From assembly GCA_037440065.1 (NCBI GenBank), contig JBBIUV010000019.1:1-64000 (forward strand): a stretch of DNA of 64,000 nt, given 5' to 3'. Origin of the DNA: UBA1563 sp037440065 (GTDB taxonomy: Bacteria > Bacteroidota > Ignavibacteria > Ignavibacteriales > Ignavibacteriaceae). Both the position numbers and the translations under genes were made by a program. Shown piece by piece: positions 7,118 to 15,739 of the stretch. Every line of letters begins with the position of its first letter. The first letter of the stretch is position 1. Below the pieces are notes generated by a model. The model worked only from the letters and a program-made list of their open reading frames with translations, was not told where the DNA came from and ran no database searches.

Positions 7118-8682
7118 AAATTCAGCTTTAATTCTTTCGAAATAATTTCCAGATCCGGCGGGAAAGCGTTTGGGAAATTGATTTTCTTTATCGCTGAATC
7201 TACATCTTTTAATCCGTGTCCGGTAAGGAGACAAACAACGTTCGCCTCCTTAGAAATAGTTTCTTTCATCTTCAACATACCCGCAAAGGACGCCGCCGAA
7301 GAAGGTTCACAAAATATTCCGGTTTTTTGTGAAAGTAATTTTTGTGCGGAAAGAATTTCATCATCAGAAACCAAAACAACATCACCACCGACAATTTTCA
7401 AATCTGCTACCGAGCAATAACCGTTGCGCGCAACATTCACAGAAATAGAATCTGCAATCGTGTCTGCTTTGTACTGTAAATTCCATTTGTCAAAATGAAA
7501 AGCATCATAAATGAAGCGGCTTCCTTCAGCTTGTACCACAATTATCTTCGGTAGATTTTTTATCAATCCAATGTACTGCAAATCAAGAAACCCTTTTATT
7601 ACACCACTGAGCACAACTCCGTCGCCTGCGGGAAGAAAAACATAATCAATATTTTTTAGTTGTGAAACCAATTCAAACGAAGAAGTTTTTTTGCCTTCAA
7701 TCGTCATCGGATTGTAAGCGGTATTTCTATTTAAGAAACCGGTTTGCTCTGAAAATTTTAGCGATAGATCAAACGCTTTGTCGTAATCACCTTGTATCGG
7801 AATCAAAGTTGCGCCATACTGCAAACACTGAACAAGTTTTGCTTTGGGGGCCGTTGAAGGCATGAAGATAAAAGCTTTTTGTCCAGCCGCTGCCGCAACT
7901 CCTGCCATTGACGAAGCAGCGTTACCGGTTGAAGCAAGGACAATTTCATTCAGACTAAATTTTTTCGCGAAGGCAGAAACAAGAAAGGAGGCGCGGTCTT
8001 TATATGATCCTGTTGGATTTGTCCCATCAAACTTTAGATAAATATTTTGGAAACCAAATTCACTTTGAAAGTTGTTTGCATGAATAAGTGGAGTGTTACC
8101 AACGGGAAGATTAGGGAAGTATTCTTTTTCTACGGGAAGGTAATCGTCAATATCAAACAACTCATTTTCTTTTTTTGAATTTTGAAATTCTTGAGGAAGT
8201 TGAACTTTAAGAATTCCCTTTAAAGGTTTTCCTTCAAGATTTTCTTCACGGCAAGCGGGACACAGCATTAAATCTTTCGTTATTTTATACTGCGTTCCGC
8301 ATTCGCTGCAAATATATTTGAAGTTAGCCTTAACAAGCGAGGAAATCTTTTTTGCTGTCACCCCGAGCGAAGTCGAGGGGTTATTCTTGTAATTAGTATT
8401 ATTCATACATTTAGAAAGAGTATGGAGCATTTCATAATTTCCATTAATCAATGCTTCTTTTTTCTTATGACTCCATTTCTTTAATTTTCTTTCACAAACT
8501 ATTGCTTGCTGTATGTCCCCAAATTCTTGACTATACAACAACTCAATCGGTAATCTTTTTGATGTGTAACTATTCTCAAAGAAACCCGATTTATGCTGCA
8601 CAATTCTTTGTTCAAGGTTTGTTGTACATCCAGTGTAATAACTTCCATCAGCACATTTTAAGATATAAATCCAAGCCGCCAT
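7114..8682 (-). CDS. GIY-YIG domain fused in frame to a threonine-synthase-like PLP enzyme
   Basis: A 522-residue composite. Residues 3-92 are a GIY-YIG domain (WIYILK at 4-9, YYTG at 15-18, Arg26, Glu64) of the small mobile type. Residues about 94-112 are a linker containing NPSTSLGVT, encoded by a repeat. From about residue 120 a complete threonine-synthase-like enzyme follows, with a zinc-ribbon CxxC/CxxC (125/128 and 141/144), PLP Lys228 in PTGSYKDRASF and ASTGNAASS. The enzyme alone would be about 400 residues, the usual size. No canonical ATG precedes the zinc ribbon except M93 (8406) in the GIY-YIG tail; GTG at codon 108 is another option. Its job in the cluster is probably a PLP lyase/deaminase step rather than threonine synthesis. 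Confidence 0.8.
   Translation of the reverse strand: MAAWIYILKCADGSYYTGCTTNLEQRIVQHKSGFFENSYTSKRLPIELLYSQEFGDIQQAIVCERKLKKWSHKKKEALINGNYEMLHTLSKCMNNTNYKNNPSTSLGVTAKKISSLVKANFKYICSECGTQYKITKDLMLCPACREENLEGKPLKGILKVQLPQEFQNSKKENELFDIDDYLPVEKEYFPNLPVGNTPLIHANNFQSEFGFQNIYLKFDGTNPTGSYKDRASFLVSAFAKKFSLNEIVLASTGNAASSMAGVAAAAGQKAFIFMPSTAPKAKLVQCLQYGATLIPIQGDYDKAFDLSLKFSEQTGFLNRNTAYNPMTIEGKKTSSFELVSQLKNIDYVFLPAGDGVVLSGVIKGFLDLQYIGLIKNLPKIIVVQAEGSRFIYDAFHFDKWNLQYKADTIADSISVNVARNGYCSVADLKIVGGDVVLVSDDEILSAQKLLSQKTGIFCEPSSAASFAGMLKMKETISKEANVVCLLTGHGLKDVDSAIKKINFPNAFPPDLEIISKELKLNF
8357..8377 (-). repeat. Inverted repeat copy, inside the fusion gene linker
   Basis: Minus-strand copy of the CTCGACTTCGCTCG...TGAC repeat. 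It is translated within the fusion gene and contributes the STSLGVT part of the linker NPSTSLGVT. Confidence 0.75.
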
Positions 8683-8703
8683 GCTACAACTCCATTCTCA
8701 TCT

Positions 8704-8724
8704 CTCGACTTCGCTCGAGATGAC
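8704..8724 (+). repeat. Inverted repeat copy, upstream of the GIY-YIG start
   Basis: Plus-strand copy of the repeat, 22 nt before the GIY-YIG ATG and 73 nt beyond the ygeW stop. It can also fold on itself (CTCGA/TCGAG). Confidence 0.75.
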
Positions 8725-8797
8725 GAGATAGCTTTGCGCCTTTAACCAAGTAGTTTTGATTCATCTTATTCATTAACAAGACCGAGCAAAACCGAGG

Positions 8798-9808
8798 TCA
8801 CATTGTTAATGCCATAATTGCTTTTGCTGTATGCAATCGATTTTCAGCTTCATCAAAAACAATTGAGATATCGGGATTGTCTAAAATTTCATCCGTTACT
8901 TCATTACCGCGATCAGCGGGTAAAGCGTGCATGAGTTTTACATTTTTGTCGGCAAGTTTAATTCGCTTGTCGTCACAAATCCATGATTTGTATTTCTCAA
9001 GATTGCTCTTCATTTCTTTTTTACATTCGGTTTCATTCTGCAAATAATGATCAACATCATAAAAACCAAATCCGCCCCAGTTTTTGGGAATAACAATATG
9101 TGCACCTTCGAATGCTTCATCCATATTGTTTGTGAATTTTAGCGAACCACCACCTGTAGCAGCATTTTTATATGCTTTGTCAACAATATTTTGGCTTAAA
9201 GGAAATTCTTTTGGATGAGCAACAGTAACATCAATTCCATAGCGAGGAAAAAGAAGAATTTGTGTTTGCGGAACGGAGAGCGGTTTGCTGTGCGTGTCTG
9301 CGTATGCCCAGGATACAGTTACTTTCAATCCTTTTGGTTCTTTACCGAAATGTTCGAAGATGGTCATCAAATCAGCAAGTCCTTGAAATGGATGATAAAC
9401 ATCATCTTGCAACGACATCACAGGAACTGTTGCATTTGCAGCTAGTTCATCTAAATATTTTTTACCGATTCCATAAAAACAATTTCGGCATGCAATGCCG
9501 TGTCCCATACGCGAAAGAATGATTGCCGTATCTTTCGCAACTTCGCCATGAGTGATTTGCATTTTGTCGGGGGTTAAATCGTGCGCGTGTCCGCCGAGCT
9601 GTGTCATTCCCGCTTCCATTGAGTTTCGTGTGCGGGTTGACTGCTCAAAGAAAATTGCGAACAAAGTTTTGTCCTGCAACAAGCGATGAGATTCGCCCAT
9701 CGCAAATTTTCTTTTTAAATCGAAAGCTACTTCAAACGCCGTATCAAGCTCTTGCTTTGACCAGTCATCATCAGTAAGAAAATGTTTTTTTGAAAGATCT
9801 GAAACCAT
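8798..9808 (-). CDS. ygeW: YgeW-type knotted carbamoyltransferase
   Basis: A 336-residue member of the aspartate/ornithine carbamoyltransferase superfamily. The carbamoyl-phosphate motif STRTR is at 57-61, HPFQ at 139-142 and HALPADRG near residue 300. The overall sequence (start MVSDLSKKHFLTDDDW, end ENRLHTAKAIMAL) fits the YgeW family rather than ArgF. YgeW sits with ygeX/ygeY and ygfK/ssnA in E. coli and is thought to handle a carbamoylated intermediate; its physiological substrate is not firmly known. It lies 33 nt downstream of ygeY. Confidence 0.9.
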   Translation of the reverse strand: MVSDLSKKHFLTDDDWSKQELDTAFEVAFDLKRKFAMGESHRLLQDKTLFAIFFEQSTRTRNSMEAGMTQLGGHAHDLTPDKMQITHGEVAKDTAIILSRMGHGIACRNCFYGIGKKYLDELAANATVPVMSLQDDVYHPFQGLADLMTIFEHFGKEPKGLKVTVSWAYADTHSKPLSVPQTQILLFPRYGIDVTVAHPKEFPLSQNIVDKAYKNAATGGGSLKFTNNMDEAFEGAHIVIPKNWGGFGFYDVDHYLQNETECKKEMKSNLEKYKSWICDDKRIKLADKNVKLMHALPADRGNEVTDEILDNPDISIVFDEAENRLHTAKAIMALTM

Positions 9809-9841
9809 AATAATTCTCCGAGTTAATTTTCTAATTGTATT

Positions 9842-11026
9842 CTAAAACATTTCGCAAAACAAAGCATAGAACGCACTGGCTTTCACCAAATGTTCTATTG
9901 GGACTTTCTCATTCGGCGCATGCGCCAATACTTCGTTGCCAGGACCAAAACCGATTACCGGAATTCCAAACATTCCGTTTATTGAAATTCCGTTTGTTGA
10001 AAAAGTCCATTTATCTACCACAGGCTTTTCATCAAACAAATCTGTGAATACTTGTATTCCGGTTTGAATAACGGGGTGATTTTCTTCTAGTTTCCACGTA
10101 GGATAATATTTTTCCATTCCGTATTTCAATCCGGTGAAAGATGTTTCATCATAATACAGAACTTCAACCTTCGCGTTCATATCTTTTACAATTTCTTCAA
10201 CTTGTTTAACCGCGAGTTCTTTGTTTTCGCCCCAGGTTAATCTTCTGTCAAGATGTATTCTCGCAAAATCAGCAACAGCACAAAGCGAAGGACTTGAAGA
10301 AACAAATTCAGAAATTGTCACGGAACCTTTACCAAGGAATTGATCATACGCCAATCGTTCATTCAGTTTTTCAATTTCTAGTGCAGCGCGCGAAGCCATG
10401 TAAATAGCGTTCTTGCCGCGCTCCGGCGCCGATCCGTGCGCCGAGATTCCGAAGAAAGAAACTACAATTTCCATTCTACCGCGATGTCCGCGGTAAATTT
10501 TCATGTCTGTTGGTTCTGTTACAATAACACAATCCGGTTTAATTTTTTCTTCTTCAACAAGATATTTCCAGCAGAGACCATCGCAATCTTCTTCCATCAC
10601 CGTACCTGTAACAAGTAACGTTACATCGTTTGTTAAACCGAGTTCTTTCAAAATTCTTCCTGCAGTGATTGCGGCAATTGGTCCTCCTTTTTGATCAACG
10701 CTTCCGCGTCCGTGAACGAACCCATCTTTAATTTCTCCGCCGAGAGGCTCGAAGTCCCAGTTTTGCAAGTTTCCCAAATCAACGGTATCAATATGTCCAT
10801 CTATTGCGACAATTTTTTTTCCATTACCGATTCTCCCAATGATATTTCCGAGACCATCTATTTTAACTTCATCAAAACCGGCTTCTTCCATCACGCGTTT
10901 AAGTTCGTTGATGACATCTTTTTCTTTGCCGCTTAAAGATTTTATTCGAATTAGTTTGGAAAGATTTTCGGCAGTGTACTGTTCGTAATTTTTTGCAAGG
11001 GCTAAAATTTGATTGGCAAGTTGCAT
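9842..11026 (-). CDS. ygeY: YgeY-family M20 metallohydrolase
   Basis: A 394-residue M20 peptidase/deacylase homologue of the selenium-metabolism-linked YgeY family. Zinc-site residues visible are His78 and Asp80 (DGHIDTVD), Asp111 (GSVDQKGG) and the Glu145-Glu146 pair (VMEEDCDG); the bulge between them holds the dimerisation domain. It is the first gene of the minus arm and diverges from ygfK across a 249-nt region. Family members cluster with urate/purine catabolic genes; the amide or carbamoyl bond that is cut is unknown. Confidence 0.9.
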   Translation of the reverse strand: MQLANQILALAKNYEQYTAENLSKLIRIKSLSGKEKDVINELKRVMEEAGFDEVKIDGLGNIIGRIGNGKKIVAIDGHIDTVDLGNLQNWDFEPLGGEIKDGFVHGRGSVDQKGGPIAAITAGRILKELGLTNDVTLLVTGTVMEEDCDGLCWKYLVEEEKIKPDCVIVTEPTDMKIYRGHRGRMEIVVSFFGISAHGSAPERGKNAIYMASRAALEIEKLNERLAYDQFLGKGSVTISEFVSSSPSLCAVADFARIHLDRRLTWGENKELAVKQVEEIVKDMNAKVEVLYYDETSFTGLKYGMEKYYPTWKLEENHPVIQTGIQVFTDLFDEKPVVDKWTFSTNGISINGMFGIPVIGFGPGNEVLAHAPNEKVPIEHLVKASAFYALFCEMF

Positions 11027-11275
11027 TTCAGTTCCGGTTTTATTTGTGATTGAGGAGGCGGCTTAACCAATTGGTTAGCCGTTCTTTTGGAGGTTTATAT
11101 TGTATTTCTGTTTTCAAAACAAAGTACATTTCATAATTGGACAACAAACTTACAAATTCCTTTAGTAATTTTATAGAGGTTGTTAAAAATATTCTCACTA
11201 ATTTTGAATCAAAATTTTTGGACAAAGTAACTTATTCACTAACGCACGGATTAACTTTCTGAAGGAACGAATATT
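11027..11275. promoter_or_regulatory. Divergent control region of the yge/ygf locus
   Basis: A 249-nt gap between divergent ygeY and ygfK. It contains a palindrome at 11064-11077, a partial Bacteroidota -7-like box TAATTTTG at 11199-11206 facing ygfK, and TAAGTTTG (minus strand of 11145-11152) facing ygeY; neither box has a good -33 partner. AAGGA lies about 9 nt before the ygfK start. A 61-codon minus-strand reading frame at 11040-11225 has no recognisable similarity and was not called. Confidence 0.45.
11064..11077. promoter_or_regulatory. 14-bp perfect palindrome, candidate operator
   Basis: TAACCAATTGGTTA is a perfect 14-bp palindrome, flanked by CGGC and GCCG that extend the symmetry with one bulged base. 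It sits 38 nt upstream of the ygeY start in the shared promoter region. It could be a dimeric regulator site, but no regulator gene is adjacent. Confidence 0.4.
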
Positions 11276-14200
11276 ATGTCCGACCAAATGACGCCGATTC
11301 CATTTATACAATTGTTCAATTGGATCATTAAAGAATACACCGGGACACAAGATATCTTCGGAATTCACAAATCAAATTTCTTTTTCAAAAAGAACTCTTC
11401 TCAAACAAAAATTTTCAACAATATTTTGGAAATGCCACTTGGACCAGCAGCCGGACCACACACCCAACTTACACAAAATATTATTGCTTCTTATTTGGTT
11501 GGAGGAAGATTTTTTGAATTGAAAACTGTACAAATTATTGATGAACTTAAAGTTGATAAACCTTGCATCGAAGCGCAAGATGAGGGTTATAATGTCGAGT
11601 GGTCGCAAGAGCTGAAATTAGAACAATCGTACGACGAATATTTGAAAGCATGGCTTTTGCTTCATGTTTTAAAAGAGCTTTTTGGATTTTCCGAATACGA
11701 AGATCGTGGTTTCATTTTTAACATGAGTGTTGGTTATAACCTTGAAGGAATTAAAACCGAACGCATGAAAAAGTTTATTGAAGACTTGAAAGATTCAACT
11801 TATAACGAAAAGTTTATTTGTTATAAAAATGAAGTAATCTCGGTGTTACAGGATAATAACATCCGAGAAATGATAATTCAGCACATAAATCCCGACATCA
11901 ATTTTGAAAAATTGATTTCCTTCGTTCAAAACATTTTACCAAACATTTCTAATTCAGTAACCCTTTCAACCATGCACGGATGTCCACCGGAAGAGATTGA
12001 AGCAATTGCAAAATATCTAATTAAAGAAAAAGGATTGCACACATACGTAAAAATGAATCCAACTTTACTCGGCTACGACAAAGTTATTTCAATTCTTCAT
12101 CAACTTGGATTTAATTATATCGAATTGGACCGCGCTTCCTTTGAGCACGATATAAACTACGCTGCAGTCGTTCCAATGCTGAAACGTTTGCAGAATTTTG
12201 CTAAAGAGAACGAAAGAGAATTCGGCGTTAAACTTTCAAATACGCTCGGAGTAAAGAATAAAAAGAAAGTTCTTGCCGGTGATGATATGTACATGTCGGG
12301 GCGATCGCTTTTTCCGCTTACGATAAATGTCGCACAAATGCTCTCGGAAAAATTTAATGGTGAATTGAAAATGTCATTTTCCGGCGGCGCTACTATTAAT
12401 AACGTGCAAGAAATTCTTGATTGCGGAATTTCTCCGGTTACACTTGTTACCGATTTATTGAAACCCGGTGGTTATGGCCGATTATTTCAGATAGCAGAAA
12501 AAGTAGAAAAAAATAATTCTTTCGAAAAAAGAATCGATGTAGAGAAAATTAAAAAATTGACAGAAACTTCTTTAATAAATGAAAATTATAAAAAAGAAAA
12601 ACGTGAAATCACTTCAATAAAAATTCCCACCAAATTAGAAGCCTTTGATTGCTACGTTGCACCATGTGAAGAAGCGTGTCCGATCCATCAAGATGTGGCA
12701 GCTTACATTCGTTTGTTAGAAGAGGAAAAATATAACGAAGCATTTGAAGTCATCGTTTCAAAAAATCCGCTGCCGTTTATTACCGGTTATATTTGCGATC
12801 ACCAATGCCAGGCTAAATGTACACGCTGGGATTATGACGATCCGGTAAAAATTAGAGAAATGAAAAAGATCGCAGCACAGTTCGGATATCAAAATTATTT
12901 CGACAAAATTTCTACCATCGATAAATCAAGCAAAAGCAAAGTAGCCGTAATTGGCGCGGGTCCCGCGGGGTTATCATGCGGATTCTTCCTTGCAAAATCC
13001 GGACTTGACGTAACCATTTTTGAGCGGAGTCACCGTGCAGGTGGAACAGTGCAGAACGTGATTCCCGATTTTCGTTTGCCTCAATCTGCAATTGACGCTG
13101 ATATCGATTTCATCAAAAAACATGGCGTAAAATTTCAGTTCGGAACGGATGAAAATTTCTCTATTGAAAAATTAAAAGCCGATGGCTATAACTATATTTT
13201 TGTTGGAATCGGTGCAACAAAATCAACTCCTATTCAATTAGAAGAAGGAAACGAAAAAGTATTGAATGCTATAGAATTTCTGTGGCATTATAATAACAAA
13301 GAAACTATTCAGCTTGGTAAAAATGTTGCAGTTGTCGGCGGCGGCAACTCCGCAATGGATGCATCACGCGCGGCTAAGCGGATCTCCGGAGTTGAGAATG
13401 TTTATATCGTTTATCGAAGAACAAAAGAATTCATGCCAGCCGATAAAGAAGAACTTGATGCGGCGTTAGAAGACAATGTCATTTTTAAAGAATTGCTTCT
13501 ACCTATTACTCACAACGGAAAAACGCTTAAATGTCAAAAAACGAAATTGGGAGAACCGGGAAATGATGGACGCAGAAGTGTTTCACCGATTGAAAACAAA
13601 TTTGTTGAATTAGAAATTGACAACATTATTTCAGCGATTGGTGAAAGTGTTGACTACGATATTCTTTCAGATAATAATATTTCAGTCGACCAGAGGAAAA
13701 ATATTCTGATTGATAAACTCTCGCATGAAACTTCGCTCGAAAATGTTTTTATTGGCGGCGACGCATACAGGGGGCCTTCTACAGTGGTGGAATCAATTGC
13801 GGATGGAACGAAAGCTGCCGAAGCAATCCTCAAAAAAGAATTAGCAATTCAATCGCAGCAAAATAATTTATCTCACTTGTTTGATACTGCTCTCCTTTTT
13901 AAAAACGTAAACACAAAAAAGGGAATTGTTGAAGAAACAAAAACGGATACAAAACTTGAAGCGAGCCGCTGTTTAAGCTGTAGTTTTATCTGCAACAAAT
14001 GTATTGATGTTTGTCCAAACCGGGCAAACCTTGCGATAAAAGTATCCGGTTTTAAAGATCCGTTTCAGATCCTCCATATTGACGGAATGTGTAACGATTG
14101 CGGCAATTGTGAAACGTTTTGCCCGCATATCGGTGCACCGCACAAAGACAAATTGACTTTGTTCTGGAGTGAAAAAGAAATGCGTGAAAGCAAAAATGAC

Positions 14201-14383
14201 GGATTCTTTTTATCAAAACTTAATGGAACGGCTTCGTTTCTTTTGAAGAAAGGAACTGAAGTTTCAGAGATTGAATTCGATTCTACAAACGCGGTTCTGC
14301 AAGCAGTTTCAGGAAAAGTGGATGAGACAGAAATAAGACTTATTACCGAAACATTTAAAAATTATCGTTACTTATTTTTATAA
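11276..14383 (+). CDS. ygfK: YgfK-type iron-sulfur flavoprotein oxidoreductase
   Basis: A 1035-residue protein of the YgfK family (putative selenate-reductase/purine-pathway subunit), close to the usual length. The N-terminal ~430 residues look like a dihydroorotate-dehydrogenase-type barrel (MPLGPAAGPHTQLTQN, STMHGCPPEEIE). The middle has a glutamate-synthase-small-subunit-like iron-sulfur region (CEEACPIHQDV, CDHQCQAKC). Next is an FAD/NAD(P) unit with GAGPAGLSCG and a second loop VVGGGNSAMDASRAA, then C-terminal ferredoxin-like clusters (CLSCSFICNKCIDVCP, CNDCGNCETFCP). It probably moves electrons between NAD(P)H or ferredoxin and a substrate. It is followed 14 nt later by ssnA. Confidence 0.9.
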   Translation: MSDQMTPIPFIQLFNWIIKEYTGTQDIFGIHKSNFFFKKNSSQTKIFNNILEMPLGPAAGPHTQLTQNIIASYLVGGRFFELKTVQIIDELKVDKPCIEAQDEGYNVEWSQELKLEQSYDEYLKAWLLLHVLKELFGFSEYEDRGFIFNMSVGYNLEGIKTERMKKFIEDLKDSTYNEKFICYKNEVISVLQDNNIREMIIQHINPDINFEKLISFVQNILPNISNSVTLSTMHGCPPEEIEAIAKYLIKEKGLHTYVKMNPTLLGYDKVISILHQLGFNYIELDRASFEHDINYAAVVPMLKRLQNFAKENEREFGVKLSNTLGVKNKKKVLAGDDMYMSGRSLFPLTINVAQMLSEKFNGELKMSFSGGATINNVQEILDCGISPVTLVTDLLKPGGYGRLFQIAEKVEKNNSFEKRIDVEKIKKLTETSLINENYKKEKREITSIKIPTKLEAFDCYVAPCEEACPIHQDVAAYIRLLEEEKYNEAFEVIVSKNPLPFITGYICDHQCQAKCTRWDYDDPVKIREMKKIAAQFGYQNYFDKISTIDKSSKSKVAVIGAGPAGLSCGFFLAKSGLDVTIFERSHRAGGTVQNVIPDFRLPQSAIDADIDFIKKHGVKFQFGTDENFSIEKLKADGYNYIFVGIGATKSTPIQLEEGNEKVLNAIEFLWHYNNKETIQLGKNVAVVGGGNSAMDASRAAKRISGVENVYIVYRRTKEFMPADKEELDAALEDNVIFKELLLPITHNGKTLKCQKTKLGEPGNDGRRSVSPIENKFVELEIDNIISAIGESVDYDILSDNNISVDQRKNILIDKLSHETSLENVFIGGDAYRGPSTVVESIADGTKAAEAILKKELAIQSQQNNLSHLFDTALLFKNVNTKKGIVEETKTDTKLEASRCLSCSFICNKCIDVCPNRANLAIKVSGFKDPFQILHIDGMCNDCGNCETFCPHIGAPHKDKLTLFWSEKEMRESKNDGFFLSKLNGTASFLLKKGTEVSEIEFDSTNAVLQAVSGKVDETEIRLITETFKNYRYLFL

Positions 14384-14397
14384 AACATGGCGGCAAA

Positions 14398-15720
14398 ATG
14401 ATCATTCTAAAAAAAGCAACCGTTATTCAGTTCTTTCCTTCGCACGTTTTAACCGGAGTAGATGTTGTAATTGAAAATGAATTCATAAAAGAAGTCGGTA
14501 AAAACATTGCCGGTAAATACAAAGCAGAAAAAATCATTGATGCAACAAATAAAATTGTTGCGCCGGGAATTGTCTGTGCACATAGTCATTTCTATTCCGC
14601 ACTTGCAAGGGGAATTCTTGCTGACATTAAACCTTCAACTGATTTTATAAGCATCCTTAAAAATTTATGGTGGCGATTAGACCGCGCTCTTGACGAAGAA
14701 TCACTTTATTACAGCGGACTTATTGGTGCATTGGAAGCCATAAAATGCGGAACAACTTCAGTTATCGATCATCATGCTTCACCTTCGTTTATAAAAGGTT
14801 CGCTCTCAATACTTCAAAAATGTTTTAAGCAAATCGGATTACGCGGAATTCTTGCGTACGAAATTACCGATAGAAATGGATTGCAAGGAATGCAAGTGGG
14901 AATTGAAGAATCAGCCATATTCCTTCAAAAAATTAAAAATGAAAAAACACAAAATAAATTACATCTTGTTGAAGCCGCTGTCGGCGGACACGCCCCATTT
15001 ACCTTAAATGAAACGGCGCTTAAACTTATATCGGAACTGGTTTCAGCAACGAATAGTGGAATCCATCTTCACGTTGCCGAAGATCAATATGACTCTTCTT
15101 TCTCACACCATCATTTTGGTAAAGATATTCTTGAGCGGCTGGAAGATCATAATTTGCTGAATGAAAAGTCAATTCTTGTCCATGGCGTTCATCTTACAAA
15201 TAACGATCTGGAAATTCTCAATCGGTATGATGCTTTTCTGGTGCATAATCCTCGCTCAAATATGAATAACAGTGTTGGATATATGAATCAGCTGCATCAA
15301 ATAAAAAATCTCGGACTTGGGACTGACGGAATTGGCGCAAACATGTTTGAAGAAACCAAATTTGCTTTTTTCAAAAATCAAGAAGGAAACGGAAAACTTT
15401 CCTACTCTGATTTTTTGAAAATTCTACAAAATGGAAATATTCTATTAGAAAGATACTTTGGAAGCAAGTTCGGCAAAATAGAAGAAGGAAACGCCGCGGA
15501 CGTTGTTGTCCTTGATTATCAAGCTCCAACACCGTTGCAAAGTGAAAACCTCGCTGGACATTTTCTTTTCGGATTTTCTTCGCGCGATGTTGAAACAGTG
15601 GTTGTAAACGGAAAACTCGTGTATGAAGAAAGAGCTTTTACGTTTGACACATCCGATATTTACAAAGAAGCGCAAAAAGCTGCAAAAAAACTTTGGAGCA
15701 AAATGAACTCAATTAAATAA
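14398..15720 (+). CDS. ssnA: SsnA-type amidohydrolase
   Basis: A 440-residue metal-dependent amidohydrolase of the SsnA family. The metal site is assembled from HSH (CAHSHFYSALARG), HLHVAED, the His of VHGVHL and Asp in GTDGIGANM, the order expected for aminohydrolases such as guanine or chlorohydrolase deaminases. It is coupled to ygfK, as in the E. coli yge/ygf region. It likely hydrolyses a ring or amidine bond of a purine-derived compound; the precise substrate is not established. Confidence 0.9.
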   Translation: MIILKKATVIQFFPSHVLTGVDVVIENEFIKEVGKNIAGKYKAEKIIDATNKIVAPGIVCAHSHFYSALARGILADIKPSTDFISILKNLWWRLDRALDEESLYYSGLIGALEAIKCGTTSVIDHHASPSFIKGSLSILQKCFKQIGLRGILAYEITDRNGLQGMQVGIEESAIFLQKIKNEKTQNKLHLVEAAVGGHAPFTLNETALKLISELVSATNSGIHLHVAEDQYDSSFSHHHFGKDILERLEDHNLLNEKSILVHGVHLTNNDLEILNRYDAFLVHNPRSNMNNSVGYMNQLHQIKNLGLGTDGIGANMFEETKFAFFKNQEGNGKLSYSDFLKILQNGNILLERYFGSKFGKIEEGNAADVVVLDYQAPTPLQSENLAGHFLFGFSSRDVETVVVNGKLVYEERAFTFDTSDIYKEAQKAAKKLWSKMNSIK

Positions 15721-15739
15721 TTACACAGCGAGTGTTCAT

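Larger units (their letters stand above)
8357..8724 (-). mobile_element. GIY-YIG mini-cassette with terminal inverted repeats inserted in the yge operon
   Basis: The GIY-YIG coding segment is bounded by two copies of a 21-bp repeat in opposite orientation, at 8357-8377 and 8704-8724. They share the core CTCGACTTCGCTCG followed by TGAC and agree at 19 of 21 positions. The cassette separates ygeW from the threonine-synthase-like enzyme, which are otherwise tightly packed operon neighbours. No transposase is encoded, so if mobile it depends on its GIY-YIG domain or on outside factors. Target-site duplications were not evident to me. Confidence 0.6.

Noticed and set aside
7118..7234. Upstream start at 7234 for the MocA-like gene
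   Set aside because: It would add 39 residues unlike the family and lie wholly inside the upstream gene; TTG at 7117 gives a standard 4-nt overlap and normal N-terminus.
11040..11225. 61-codon minus-strand frame in the ygeY-ygfK gap
   Set aside because: No similarity, unusual start (TTG) and it covers the palindromic control region; treated as chance.
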